Source: PALSA-1006 sp963733265 (GTDB lineage: Bacteria > Pseudomonadota > Gammaproteobacteria > Burkholderiales > Gallionellaceae). Taken from it: a stretch of DNA of 64,000 bases. The translations under genes were made by a program, and so were the position numbers. Positions 25,963-33,839 of this stretch are shown piece after piece. The DNA lies in the NCBI GenBank assembly GCA_963733265.1, contig CAVTCF010000001.1, positions 1,674,001-1,738,000 of the forward strand. The letters run 5' to 3'. The notes beneath the pieces were generated by a model that saw only the letters and a list, made by a program, of their open reading frames with translations, did no database searches and was not told the DNA's origin. Each line of letters begins with the position of its first letter. The stretch's first letter is position 1.

Positions 25963-27816
25963 CTAACACTCTTCCTTCGCCATTTCCAATTCCAACCAGC
26001 TTTCTTCCAGCTCCGCCACTTTTGCTTGTAAGCGCGCATGTTCGGCATTCAGTTGGCTGACCTTGGCGCGGTCGGGGTTCGCGTAGGTGTCAGGATCGGC
26101 GAGTTGTTGGTTAATGGCGGCAAGTTCTGCCTGTGCCGCATTGAGTGCGGTTTCGAGTTTATTCTGTTTTGACTGCAACGCTTTGCGGTTAGGTTTGGGT
26201 GCGTTTTGTTGGCGCGGTTTTTCCTGCGCTGGTTGAGTAGCTGCTTCGCGCGGACGGCGCGTTTCGATCCAGCTCTTATAGTCTTCCAAATCACCATCGA
26301 AAAGTTTTGCCTCGCCATCGGCGACTAACCAAAGCTCGTTAGCGACCGCGCGAATCAGGCTGCGGTCGTGCGACACAATCACCACAGCGCCGGTGTATTC
26401 CTCCAGCGCGATAGTGAGAGCGTCGCGCATGTCGAGGTCGAGGTGGTTTGTGGGTTCGTCGAGCAGTAACAGGTGTGGTTTCTGCCAAGCCAGCAACGCG
26501 AGCGCGAGACGGCTTTTCTCGCCGCCGGAAAAGCTTGCCACCGGACGGTCTTCGCTGTCTCCGGCCAAGCCGAAGCGCCCGAGGAAAGTGCGCAGCGCCA
26601 GCGCGGTTTCTTTGGGGGCAAGTCGTTCCATGTGTTGTAGCGGCGTGGCGGTACTGTCCAGATTTTCCAATTGATGCTGGGCGAAGTAGCCGATGCGAAT
26701 GTCGGGTGTGATTTCGAGTTTGCCCGAAGTAGGCTGCAATTCACCTACCAGCAGTTTGATCAACGTGGATTTGCCCGCACCGTTGGGGCCGAGCAGGGCA
26801 ATACGCGCACCGGCACGCAGTACCAGTTCGATATTCTTGAACAGCGTTTTGTCGCCATAGGCGAAGCCCATTTTTTCCGCGCGCAGTAACAAATCAGGGC
26901 TGCGTTCGGGTGCTTCGATCTCCAGTTCGAAATGCCCGTCGGTGACATGCGCGGCGGCAATGCGCGTGATTCGTTCGAGTGCTTTGATGCGGCTTTGCGC
27001 CTGCTTGGCCTTGGTGGCCTGAGCGCGGAAACGCCGCACGAAATCTTCCATGTGCGCGATTTTCTCCTGCTGCCGTTCGAACGCTTGATTCTGTTGCGCG
27101 ATTCTTTCCGCGCGGGTGCGTTCGAAATCGTCGTAGTCACCGGTGTAGCTGTCGATGGTCTGATCATGCACATGCGCGATGCGATTGACGCAGGTGTTGA
27201 GAAATTCACGGTCATGCGAGACCAGCAAAATGCTGCCGGGATAATGCGCCAGATATTGTTCGAGCCAGAGAATAGCTTCAAGGTCGAGGTGATTGGTGGG
27301 TTCGTCCAGCAGCAACAGATCGGCGCGGTGCATCAGCGCACGGGCCAGATTCAAACGCATGCGCCAACCTCCGGAAAAACTGGTCACGGGGCGTTCCAGC
27401 GTATCGTTGGCAAAGCCCAGACCGTTTAGCAATTGCGCTGCGCGCGCCTTGGCGCCGTAACCGTCAATGGCTTCATAACGATGTTGCGCGTCGAACCAGG
27501 CAGTGTCGTGGTTTTCACGTGCCAGCGTTTTTTCCAGCAGGCGCAGTTCTGCATCGCCGTCGAGCACAAATTCCAATGCGGGCTGATCCGAGTTGGCGAT
27601 CTCCTGTTCGACAAACGCGATGGTCTTGCCGGACTGCATGGAAACTTCGCCGCCGTCCGGCTTGATCTCTCCTCGAATCAGGCGGAACAGGGTGGACTTG
27701 CCGCAGCCATTCTTACCGACCAGCCCGATGCGCTGGTTGGCAAACGCCTGTAGATTCACATTCTGGAGTAGCGGGATGCCGCCTTGCAGGTAAGACAGAT
27801 TCTGAATATTTAGCAT
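25963..27816 (-). CDS. ABC-F ATPase, YheS-type
   Basis: About 617 residues from ATG 27816 (MLNIQNLSYLQGG); the longer frame from 27870 adds 18 unconserved residues. There are two ABC cassettes with GKNGCGKST and GPNGAGKST, signatures SFSGGWRMRLNLA and SFSGGEKSRLALA, and Walker B LLLDEPTNHLD twice. The linker between cassettes contains QATKAKQAQSRIKALERI, the P-site tRNA interaction motif region. A Lys/Gln-rich coiled-coil tail (about 530-617) is typical of YheS. It most likely acts on ribosomes to relieve difficult peptide synthesis. Soluble, no membrane partner. Confidence 0.9.
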   Translation of the reverse strand: MLNIQNLSYLQGGIPLLQNVNLQAFANQRIGLVGKNGCGKSTLFRLIRGEIKPDGGEVSMQSGKTIAFVEQEIANSDQPALEFVLDGDAELRLLEKTLARENHDTAWFDAQHRYEAIDGYGAKARAAQLLNGLGFANDTLERPVTSFSGGWRMRLNLARALMHRADLLLLDEPTNHLDLEAILWLEQYLAHYPGSILLVSHDREFLNTCVNRIAHVHDQTIDSYTGDYDDFERTRAERIAQQNQAFERQQEKIAHMEDFVRRFRAQATKAKQAQSRIKALERITRIAAAHVTDGHFELEIEAPERSPDLLLRAEKMGFAYGDKTLFKNIELVLRAGARIALLGPNGAGKSTLIKLLVGELQPTSGKLEITPDIRIGYFAQHQLENLDSTATPLQHMERLAPKETALALRTFLGRFGLAGDSEDRPVASFSGGEKSRLALALLAWQKPHLLLLDEPTNHLDLDMRDALTIALEEYTGAVVIVSHDRSLIRAVANELWLVADGEAKLFDGDLEDYKSWIETRRPREAATQPAQEKPRQQNAPKPNRKALQSKQNKLETALNAAQAELAAINQQLADPDTYANPDRAKVSQLNAEHARLQAKVAELEESWLELEMAKEEC

Positions 27817-27951
27817 AGATGCGATGATAGCAGACACGGGCCATGCCAGTCTGCAAGGGTGCGGCTTCAAATCAATAATGACAGGCTACAGCACTGAGCT
27901 AAAATACGCTTCCAATATAGCTACCCTGTACTTGCGAAATATAAAAATAAT

Positions 27952-29283
27952 ATGAGCTTTGATAAAAATCTAGTGTTGAGCGTGCGCGAATTCAACGCTG
28001 CGGCGAAGCAAGTGATCGAAGCCGGCCTGCCTTTGCTGTGGGTGCGCGGCGAGATTTCCAATTTTGTGAATGCTGCTTCCGGGCATTGGTATTTCTCTTT
28101 GAAAGATGCGCAGGCGCAGGTGCGCTGTGTGATGTTCCGCCACAAGAGCCAGTATCTGGATTTTAAACCGGCTAACGGCATGCAGGTAGAAGTATTGGCG
28201 TTGCCGACGCTGTACGAGGCACGCGGAGATTTTCAATTGACGCTGGAGAAGATGCGCCCTGCGGGTTTGGGGGCGCTGTACGAAGCATTCGAAAAGCTCA
28301 AGAGCAAGTTGGAATTGGAAGGTTTGTTTGATCCGGAGCGCAAACGCACTTTGCCATTCTTGCCAAGGCAGATCGGCATTGTGACTTCTCCGCAAGCCGC
28401 CGCTTTGCGCGACGTGCTGCGTACTTTGGCGAATCGTATGCCCGGCATACCGGTGCTGCTGTATCCAACGCCGGTACAGGGCAGTGATGCCGCGCAAAAG
28501 ATTGCCGCCGCTATCCGCGAGGCGAACGGGCGCGGCGAATGCGATACGTTGATCGTGTGTCGGGGTGGTGGCAGTATTGAAGATTTGTGGGCGTTTAACG
28601 AAGAGGTGGTGGCGCGCGCAATTGCCGCCAGCCTAATACCTGTTGTGAGCGGGATAGGGCACGAGACTGATTTTACCATTGCAGATTTTGTTGCCGATCT
28701 GCGCGCGGCAACGCCGACCGCTGCCGCGCAAGCTGCCGTGCCGGATGCCGAGGAATTGAAGCAACGCTTGCAACTAAGCGCCAGACTTTTGGCACGTGCG
28801 ATATCACGCAGTTTCGAAAAGAACATGCAGCAATTGGATTATTTGCAGCGGCGTCTGGTTCATCCGGCGCAGCGCATGCAACAGCAACGCCAGCATTTGG
28901 ATCAGTTGCAGCAACGCCTGCAACTTGCGCAAGCCTACGTGGCGCAGCATCAACAGTGGCGCTGGCAGGCTTTGAGGCAGAGGCTGCGCGCGGTGCATCC
29001 CGAGGTGTCCGTTTTGCAATCGCGTCACGCCGATTATTCCCGGCGTTTGCGGGAAGGGTTAGCGCGCAATCTGGAACGGCACGAGGCCAGGCTCACTACA
29101 CTGCAACAGCACTTGCAGCATCTCGATCCCACTCAGGTTTTGGCGCGAGGCTACAGCATGGTGCGGGATGCGAATGGCAAGATTGTGGTCGATAGCGCGC
29201 AAGTTGAAAAGGGCGCGATGCTGGACGTGACGTTCGCGCGCGGATGGGTTCGTACCGAGGTAAAGGAAAAGGACGTCCATTGA
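27952..29283 (+). CDS. xseA: Exodeoxyribonuclease VII large subunit
   Basis: A 443-residue XseA, slightly shorter than E. coli (456). The N-terminal OB-fold carries LWVRGEISNFVNAASGHWYFSLKD; the catalytic core has IGIVTSPQAAALRDVL, VCRGGGSIEDLWAFN and the active-site region GIGHETDFTIADFVADLRAATPTAAA; a long coiled-coil rich in Gln/Arg/Leu (about 265-390) and the closing LARGYSMV follow. With XseB (not in this window) it degrades single-stranded DNA in mismatch repair and recombination. It is divergent from the yheS gene. The 29284-29499 gap behind it contains a repeat. Confidence 0.95.
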   Translation: MSFDKNLVLSVREFNAAAKQVIEAGLPLLWVRGEISNFVNAASGHWYFSLKDAQAQVRCVMFRHKSQYLDFKPANGMQVEVLALPTLYEARGDFQLTLEKMRPAGLGALYEAFEKLKSKLELEGLFDPERKRTLPFLPRQIGIVTSPQAAALRDVLRTLANRMPGIPVLLYPTPVQGSDAAQKIAAAIREANGRGECDTLIVCRGGGSIEDLWAFNEEVVARAIAASLIPVVSGIGHETDFTIADFVADLRAATPTAAAQAAVPDAEELKQRLQLSARLLARAISRSFEKNMQQLDYLQRRLVHPAQRMQQQRQHLDQLQQRLQLAQAYVAQHQQWRWQALRQRLRAVHPEVSVLQSRHADYSRRLREGLARNLERHEARLTTLQQHLQHLDPTQVLARGYSMVRDANGKIVVDSAQVEKGAMLDVTFARGWVRTEVKEKDVH

Positions 29284-29362
29284 ACTTGCCTTTTTGCGAT
29301 AGAATTCGCGCTGTCATTAATTGGGGTGTAGTGATTGCGCTGATGAAAATCTTAAAATCATG

Positions 29363-29476
29363 CCACAGAGAACACAGAGATCACCGAGAGTTAGGCACGT
29401 CGCCAATTCAATTATCGGGAATATATTAAGTGATTAAAATCATTGCATGCACAGATATTCTCTGTGTACTCTGAGG
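29363..29476. repeat. Inverted CACAGAG-type intergenic repeat (family D)
   Basis: CCACAGAGAACACAGAGA (29363-29380) and TCTCTGTGTACTCTGAGG (29459-29476) form imperfect inverted ends of a ~114-bp unit. Such CACAGAGAACACAGAG repeats are common between genes in environmental proteobacteria. The unit lies between xseA and the GT39 gene; its right end leaves little room for a normal RBS. Confidence 0.5.
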
Positions 29477-29499
29477 CAAATGTCTTTCCAATATCATTC

Positions 29500-30972
29500 A
29501 TGCTAGATTTCTTTAAACGCCTGACCCCATCTCAAGCTACCTTGCTGCTGATCGCGGCATGTACTCTTTTACGTTTGGTTGCCGCCGGCAATGCCGGCCT
29601 GAGTGTGGACGAGGCGCACTATGCGCTTTATGGCTTTCACCCTGATTGGAGTTATTTCGACCATCCGCCGATGATCGGGTGGTTGCAGGCAATCGCTTTG
29701 CGGTTTTCCGCCTCTGATCTGGCAATGCGAGTGGTGCCGATACTGTTGTTCGTGGCTACGAGTTGGGTGTTGTATCGCGTAACGCTTACTTTGTTCCCGC
29801 ATGAAACGCCGTGGCTGGGATTTATCAGCGTTGCCTTGTTGCAATCGGGAGTGATATTCCAACTGATCGGTATGGCAATGTTGCCGGATACGCCGTTATT
29901 GTTGCTCGGACTATTGCTGCTTTGGGTGTTGCACGGCATTGTGATCGAAGGCCGTGTGCAATTATGGCTATGGCTGGGCGTGCTGCTGGGGTTGGCTGCG
30001 CTATCGAAATATACTTCCATTACTTTGCTGGTTACGGTGGTGTTGGCGCTGACGGTGAGCAAACAATGGCGGCAATTGCGCACTCCCTGGCCTTGGCTGG
30101 CCATTGTTGTCGGCAGTATTCTGATTATGCCTATTTTGTACTGGAACTATCGCCATGATTGGATATCGTTCCTTTATCAATTACATCACGGCACAGGTAA
30201 TTCGAGTTGGGACTGGCTGCGCTTCCTTGCCTCTGAAGGGGCACAGTTGCTGACTTATGGCCCGGGGCTCGTTGTGTTCGGCTTGATCGCACTGGTGGCG
30301 GGTTTAAGGCAACGGCGCGAAAGTGGTGTATGGTTGTGCATATTATTTGCTGTGCCGGTATTGCTGTTGTTTGGAATGGGTGCAGGATATGAGATGACGC
30401 TGCCGCATTGGACTTCGCTAGGGTGGGCTGGATTGGCACCGCTTACCGCCTATTGGCTGCACCGTCATTGGCAAAGTCTGTGGTTACGCATCGGTGTGCA
30501 CATTGCAGGTGTTTATTCAGTCGCGGTAATAGCGATTATTTTCAGCCAATTAATTTCTCCATGGATGCCTTTTAAGGATAACGAAAATCCATTACGCGAT
30601 TTATACGGATGGTCACAAGCAGCCCAATATGCCGAACAAATGCGTCAGCAGATGAGAGCCGAACAGGGTGGAAGCACGCCGTTGTTATTTACTGATAACT
30701 GGACTTACGGCAGCCGATTAGCGTGGTATGCGCGCCCCTCACCGGTTCAAGTCACAGATACTCGCTATGACCAGTTCGATATTTGGTTTGGTTCTCCGCA
30801 AAACGATGCACGCGGAATTCTGGTTCTTTGGCCTGATCAGGATGCTGTGCCTGATACCGGCGGCAAGGGGCAGTTTTCCGGCTGTGTATTGCGTGACAGG
30901 CTGCCTATAAGCGCTCACGGGCATTTGATTTCCACTTTTTCTTTTTATGCATGTCATGGATTTAGAAACTAA
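29500..30972 (+). CDS. Glycosyltransferase family 39 protein (ArnT-like)
   Basis: About 490 residues from ATG 29500; a longer in-frame start at 29443 would add 19 residues translated from the repeat, so the short form is preferred, although its RBS is not obvious. There are about 11-12 membrane helices. The first extracytoplasmic loop has SVDEAHYALYGFHPDWSYFDHPP, where Asp-Glu matches the catalytic DE of GT39/ArnT/PMT enzymes. The C-terminal ~90 residues are soluble. It should transfer a sugar from a polyprenyl-phosphate donor, as ArnT does for lipid A. It overlaps the PAP2 gene by 26 bases. Confidence 0.8.
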   Translation: MLDFFKRLTPSQATLLLIAACTLLRLVAAGNAGLSVDEAHYALYGFHPDWSYFDHPPMIGWLQAIALRFSASDLAMRVVPILLFVATSWVLYRVTLTLFPHETPWLGFISVALLQSGVIFQLIGMAMLPDTPLLLLGLLLLWVLHGIVIEGRVQLWLWLGVLLGLAALSKYTSITLLVTVVLALTVSKQWRQLRTPWPWLAIVVGSILIMPILYWNYRHDWISFLYQLHHGTGNSSWDWLRFLASEGAQLLTYGPGLVVFGLIALVAGLRQRRESGVWLCILFAVPVLLLFGMGAGYEMTLPHWTSLGWAGLAPLTAYWLHRHWQSLWLRIGVHIAGVYSVAVIAIIFSQLISPWMPFKDNENPLRDLYGWSQAAQYAEQMRQQMRAEQGGSTPLLFTDNWTYGSRLAWYARPSPVQVTDTRYDQFDIWFGSPQNDARGILVLWPDQDAVPDTGGKGQFSGCVLRDRLPISAHGHLISTFSFYACHGFRN

Positions 30973-31771
30973 CCGGCACAGCCCAAATTCCAGTTTCGCA
31001 ACACCACCCGTAGTGCTTGTCTGGATGTGGGGGGTACCGCTGATTGCAGCGCTTGCGTTGGAGATTTTACTGGTAACAGGGGGCAACATTGCGCTGTTCA
31101 AATTTCTTAACGGGCACATGGAACAAGCGGGCGATTTCTGGTGGGGGCATCTCACCGTGCTGGGCGACACGTCGCTGGCCTTGATGTTTATTCTGCCGCT
31201 CTTTGGTCGACGGCCGGCCCTCGTATGGCAGTTTTTTCTTGCGGCAATATTTGCAACCATTTGGTCGCATGGGATGAAAAATTTGTTTTCCACACTGCGC
31301 CCGCCGGCAGTTTTACCCGGGGGAAGTTATCATCTTATCGGGCCGATGTTTGAACAGAGTTCTTTCCCGTCCGGGCATACCACAACCATCTTTGTGTTGG
31401 CGGGATTAATCTGTTTACAGCGTCTGGATAATCGGCTTAAATTACTGTTGTTGTTGTTGGCTGTTTTTGTGGGGCTGTCGCGAATTGCGTGTGGCGTGCA
31501 TTGGCCCGTGGATGTGCTGGGTGGAATGTTCGGAGGTTGGCTGTCTGCACTTGCCGCAGTCTGGTTAAGCAAGCGCTGGGATGCCGGCTTGAATATCTGG
31601 TTTCAACGTGCATTGGCGCTGCTGGTTACACTCTCGGCAATTTGGTCGATCTTCTATTACGATAACGGAATTCCCGGTACTTGGCCGTTTCAGTGCCTCG
31701 TCACGGTGGCTTGTCTGGCCTTTTCGGTGAACGGTCAATATCGATTATTTAACTTACGCATCACTCAATAA
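30947..31771 (+). CDS. PAP2-family membrane phosphatase
   Basis: A 274-residue protein with about six helices and a complete PAP2 triad: KNLFSTLRPP (K-x6-RP), FPSGHTT (PSGH) and SRIACGVHWPVDVLGG (SR-x5-H-x3-D). It should dephosphorylate lipid phosphates such as undecaprenyl pyrophosphate, or act as a lipid A/phosphate transferase, at the periplasmic face. It overlaps the upstream GT39 gene and ends five bases before an ArnD-like gene, so the three are one transcription unit. The context suggests it recycles the polyprenyl carrier used by the glycosyltransferase. Confidence 0.87.
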   Translation: MHVMDLETNRHSPNSSFATPPVVLVWMWGVPLIAALALEILLVTGGNIALFKFLNGHMEQAGDFWWGHLTVLGDTSLALMFILPLFGRRPALVWQFFLAAIFATIWSHGMKNLFSTLRPPAVLPGGSYHLIGPMFEQSSFPSGHTTTIFVLAGLICLQRLDNRLKLLLLLLAVFVGLSRIACGVHWPVDVLGGMFGGWLSALAAVWLSKRWDAGLNIWFQRALALLVTLSAIWSIFYYDNGIPGTWPFQCLVTVACLAFSVNGQYRLFNLRITQ

Positions 31772-31775
31772 ATTT

Positions 31776-32666
31776 ATGCAACTTGCCCTGAAAATAGATG
31801 TGGAAACATATCGCGGTACACGTGATGGAGTTCCCAATCTGCTCGAAGTACTTAAACGCCAAAGCGCGCAAGCCAGCTTCTTTTTTGCACTGGGCCCGGA
31901 TCGAACCGGACGGGCAATCAATCGTTTTTTTCGGCGCGGTTTTCCGGGTAATGGCTCGCACATTTCTCTGATTGAGCATTATGGGATCAATACGCTGTTG
32001 TATGGAACGCTGTTTCCCTCGCCCGATATTGGACGAAGCTGCGCTGATATTTTGCGCGGTGTTAGGAATCAGGGCTATGAGGTAGGGATTCACTGTTTTG
32101 AAAATAGCCGCTGGCAAGATCATGCTGCAGCGAAAGATGCGAAGTGGACACTGCATGAAATGCAGTTGGCGGTGGATCGTTTTGTCGAAATATTTGGCGA
32201 GTCGCCCAAAGCGTTTGCTGCGGCCGGTTGGCAAATAAATCGCTATCAGTTGCGTCAGAATCAGCGTTTCGGTTTTGATTACGCTTCCGATACACGCGGA
32301 TCGCATCCCTTCATACCAACTTGGGATGCCGAGATCATCGCGTGTCCGCAATTGCCAACCACGTTACCAACTCTTGATGAGATTGTCGGTCGGGATGGCA
32401 TCACCATTGAAAATGTGGTGCCGCATATTTTGAAACTGACTGCGGAACCTTCGGCCAGTGGACATGTATTTACTCTGCGTGCAGAATTAGAGGGTGGCAA
32501 ATGGTTATCTGTCTTTGAGCAACTGCTGTCGGGCTGGAATGCACAGGGTTACGATCTGGTTTCAATGAGGGAATATTTGCAAAGCATTGTGGGCACTTTA
32601 CCCCGGCATGCGGTTAGAATGGGAGAAGCAAGTGGTCGGAGCGGCATGTTGGCAGTTCAGGACTGA
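31776..32666 (+). CDS. ArnD-like polysaccharide deacetylase/deformylase family protein
   Basis: 296 residues with clear ArnD-type similarity: LKIDVETYRGTRDGVPNLLE, then ASFFFALGPDRTGR, VGIHCFENSRWQ, AAAGWQINRYQL, and the LPTLDEIVGRDGI segment. ArnD removes the formyl group of undecaprenyl-phosphate-Ara4FN before ArnT transfer. The NodB metal site is altered: Asp8 is kept but the following acid is Glu10 (ArnD has DVDT), and in the second motif the first His (His106) stays while the second ligand position (H-x3/4-H in ArnD) is Asn110/Ser111. Activity may be changed. No arnA, arnB or arnC gene is in the window, so the true substrate is uncertain. Confidence 0.75.
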   Translation: MQLALKIDVETYRGTRDGVPNLLEVLKRQSAQASFFFALGPDRTGRAINRFFRRGFPGNGSHISLIEHYGINTLLYGTLFPSPDIGRSCADILRGVRNQGYEVGIHCFENSRWQDHAAAKDAKWTLHEMQLAVDRFVEIFGESPKAFAAAGWQINRYQLRQNQRFGFDYASDTRGSHPFIPTWDAEIIACPQLPTTLPTLDEIVGRDGITIENVVPHILKLTAEPSASGHVFTLRAELEGGKWLSVFEQLLSGWNAQGYDLVSMREYLQSIVGTLPRHAVRMGEASGRSGMLAVQD

Positions 32667-32731
32667 ACGTCGCTCAAGATTTTCGGGCTCTACCGAATAA
32701 TGTCTGCGGGATTGTTTTGTCGGGAGGCGTA

Positions 32732-33595
32732 ATGGGGCAAGAGAAAAAAAGTCTGGATCAGTGGGTCGATTTTCTCACCCGGACTGAAATACCCGTGTTG
32801 AAGCAGACTGCACGCGATCAGGCTGCATTGCGGAAAGATCCGGAGCGACTCAGCGCACGGGCTGTGGCGCAGGTCATCATGGTTGATCCCATGATGACAG
32901 TAAAAGTGTTGCGTTATCTGCAAGCGCACAAACATCGCAGCCAACAAAACGAAGTGGTGCAAACCGAGCAAGCACTAATCATGATGGGAGTCGAAGCCTT
33001 TTTCAATAAGGTGCCCGCAGAACCGTTCGTACAGGATGTAATGCACGGGCACACTGACGCACTTGTCCAGTTACTGCACGTAATTCATCGGGCTCACCGG
33101 GCATCTGAGTACGCCTATCAATGGGCAGTCCGTTTAACTGATTTACATTATGAAGAAATTCGTATTGCGGCTTTGCTGCATGATCTTGCCGAAATGCTGA
33201 TGTGGTGTTTTGCACCTCAAGAGATGATGAAAATCAGAGAAATGCAGCTCCTCGATAAAACCTTGCGTACCCGTGCCGTTCAGGAACAGGTGTTTGGCTT
33301 CAATTTGCTGGATATGCAAAAACAACTGGTCAAGAATTGGCAGTTACCCGAACTGCTTTTGCTTTTGATGGATGATCAATATAGTACGAATCAGCGGGTT
33401 CGAAATGTGATTCTGGCAGTCAATCTGGCCAGACACTCTTCCAACGGTTGGGATGATGCTGCATTACCGGACGACTACCGCGATATTGCAGAACTCCTGC
33501 GCATGCAAGCGGATCAGGTGATGGTTATGATAGGTGTGGATGCAGGGATTCTGTGCGATCCTACTAAACCCCATTCGGAGTCAGACGGTACTTGA
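32732..33595 (+). CDS. HDOD domain protein
   Basis: About 287 residues from ATG 32732, with GGGAGG at 32722-32727; an in-frame TTG at 32717 is the alternative. The HDOD domain covers roughly residues 10-205: EIPVLKQTARDQAALRKDPE, VAQVIMVDPMMTVKVLRYL, ALIMMGVEAFFN, and the degenerate HD motif ALLHDLAEMLMWCFAP. HDOD proteins are output or scaffold modules in signalling, often linked to c-di-GMP or chemotaxis. It lies before a chemoreceptor gene but with a 245-base gap. Enzymatic activity is not expected because several metal ligands are missing. Confidence 0.8.
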   Translation: MGQEKKSLDQWVDFLTRTEIPVLKQTARDQAALRKDPERLSARAVAQVIMVDPMMTVKVLRYLQAHKHRSQQNEVVQTEQALIMMGVEAFFNKVPAEPFVQDVMHGHTDALVQLLHVIHRAHRASEYAYQWAVRLTDLHYEEIRIAALLHDLAEMLMWCFAPQEMMKIREMQLLDKTLRTRAVQEQVFGFNLLDMQKQLVKNWQLPELLLLLMDDQYSTNQRVRNVILAVNLARHSSNGWDDAALPDDYRDIAELLRMQADQVMVMIGVDAGILCDPTKPHSESDGT

Positions 33596-33839
33596 CCGGA
33601 TTTTCTATTCTAAATTGCGTTTGATCGGGAACCATTTTGATCTTTCTAAAGTTTTGAATAAAATTGCCGAAAATAATTTGGTATCGGAGATTCTGATTTC
33701 TGATCGTTGCATTACAATTGCTAATAAAGTGCCGTCAACAGGCATTGTCGGAGTGGTTTTATTCGCGATGGCTTTTACTGCAAATATAAATAAAAATAAT
33801 AAAATAGACTGATGGCATAGTCATCTGGGAGGATGTCAG
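33596..33839. other. Intergenic region with no recognised gene
   Basis: An AT-rich 244-base gap. It must contain the chemoreceptor promoter, but I see no convincing -35/-10 pair or hairpin. A frame over 33534-33812 overlaps the HDOD gene end and has no family features. Confidence 0.5.

Noticed and set aside
33534..33812. 92-codon frame after the HDOD gene
   Set aside because: Overlaps the HDOD gene end, has no RBS and ends in an Asn/Lys/Ile stretch typical of AT-rich non-coding DNA.
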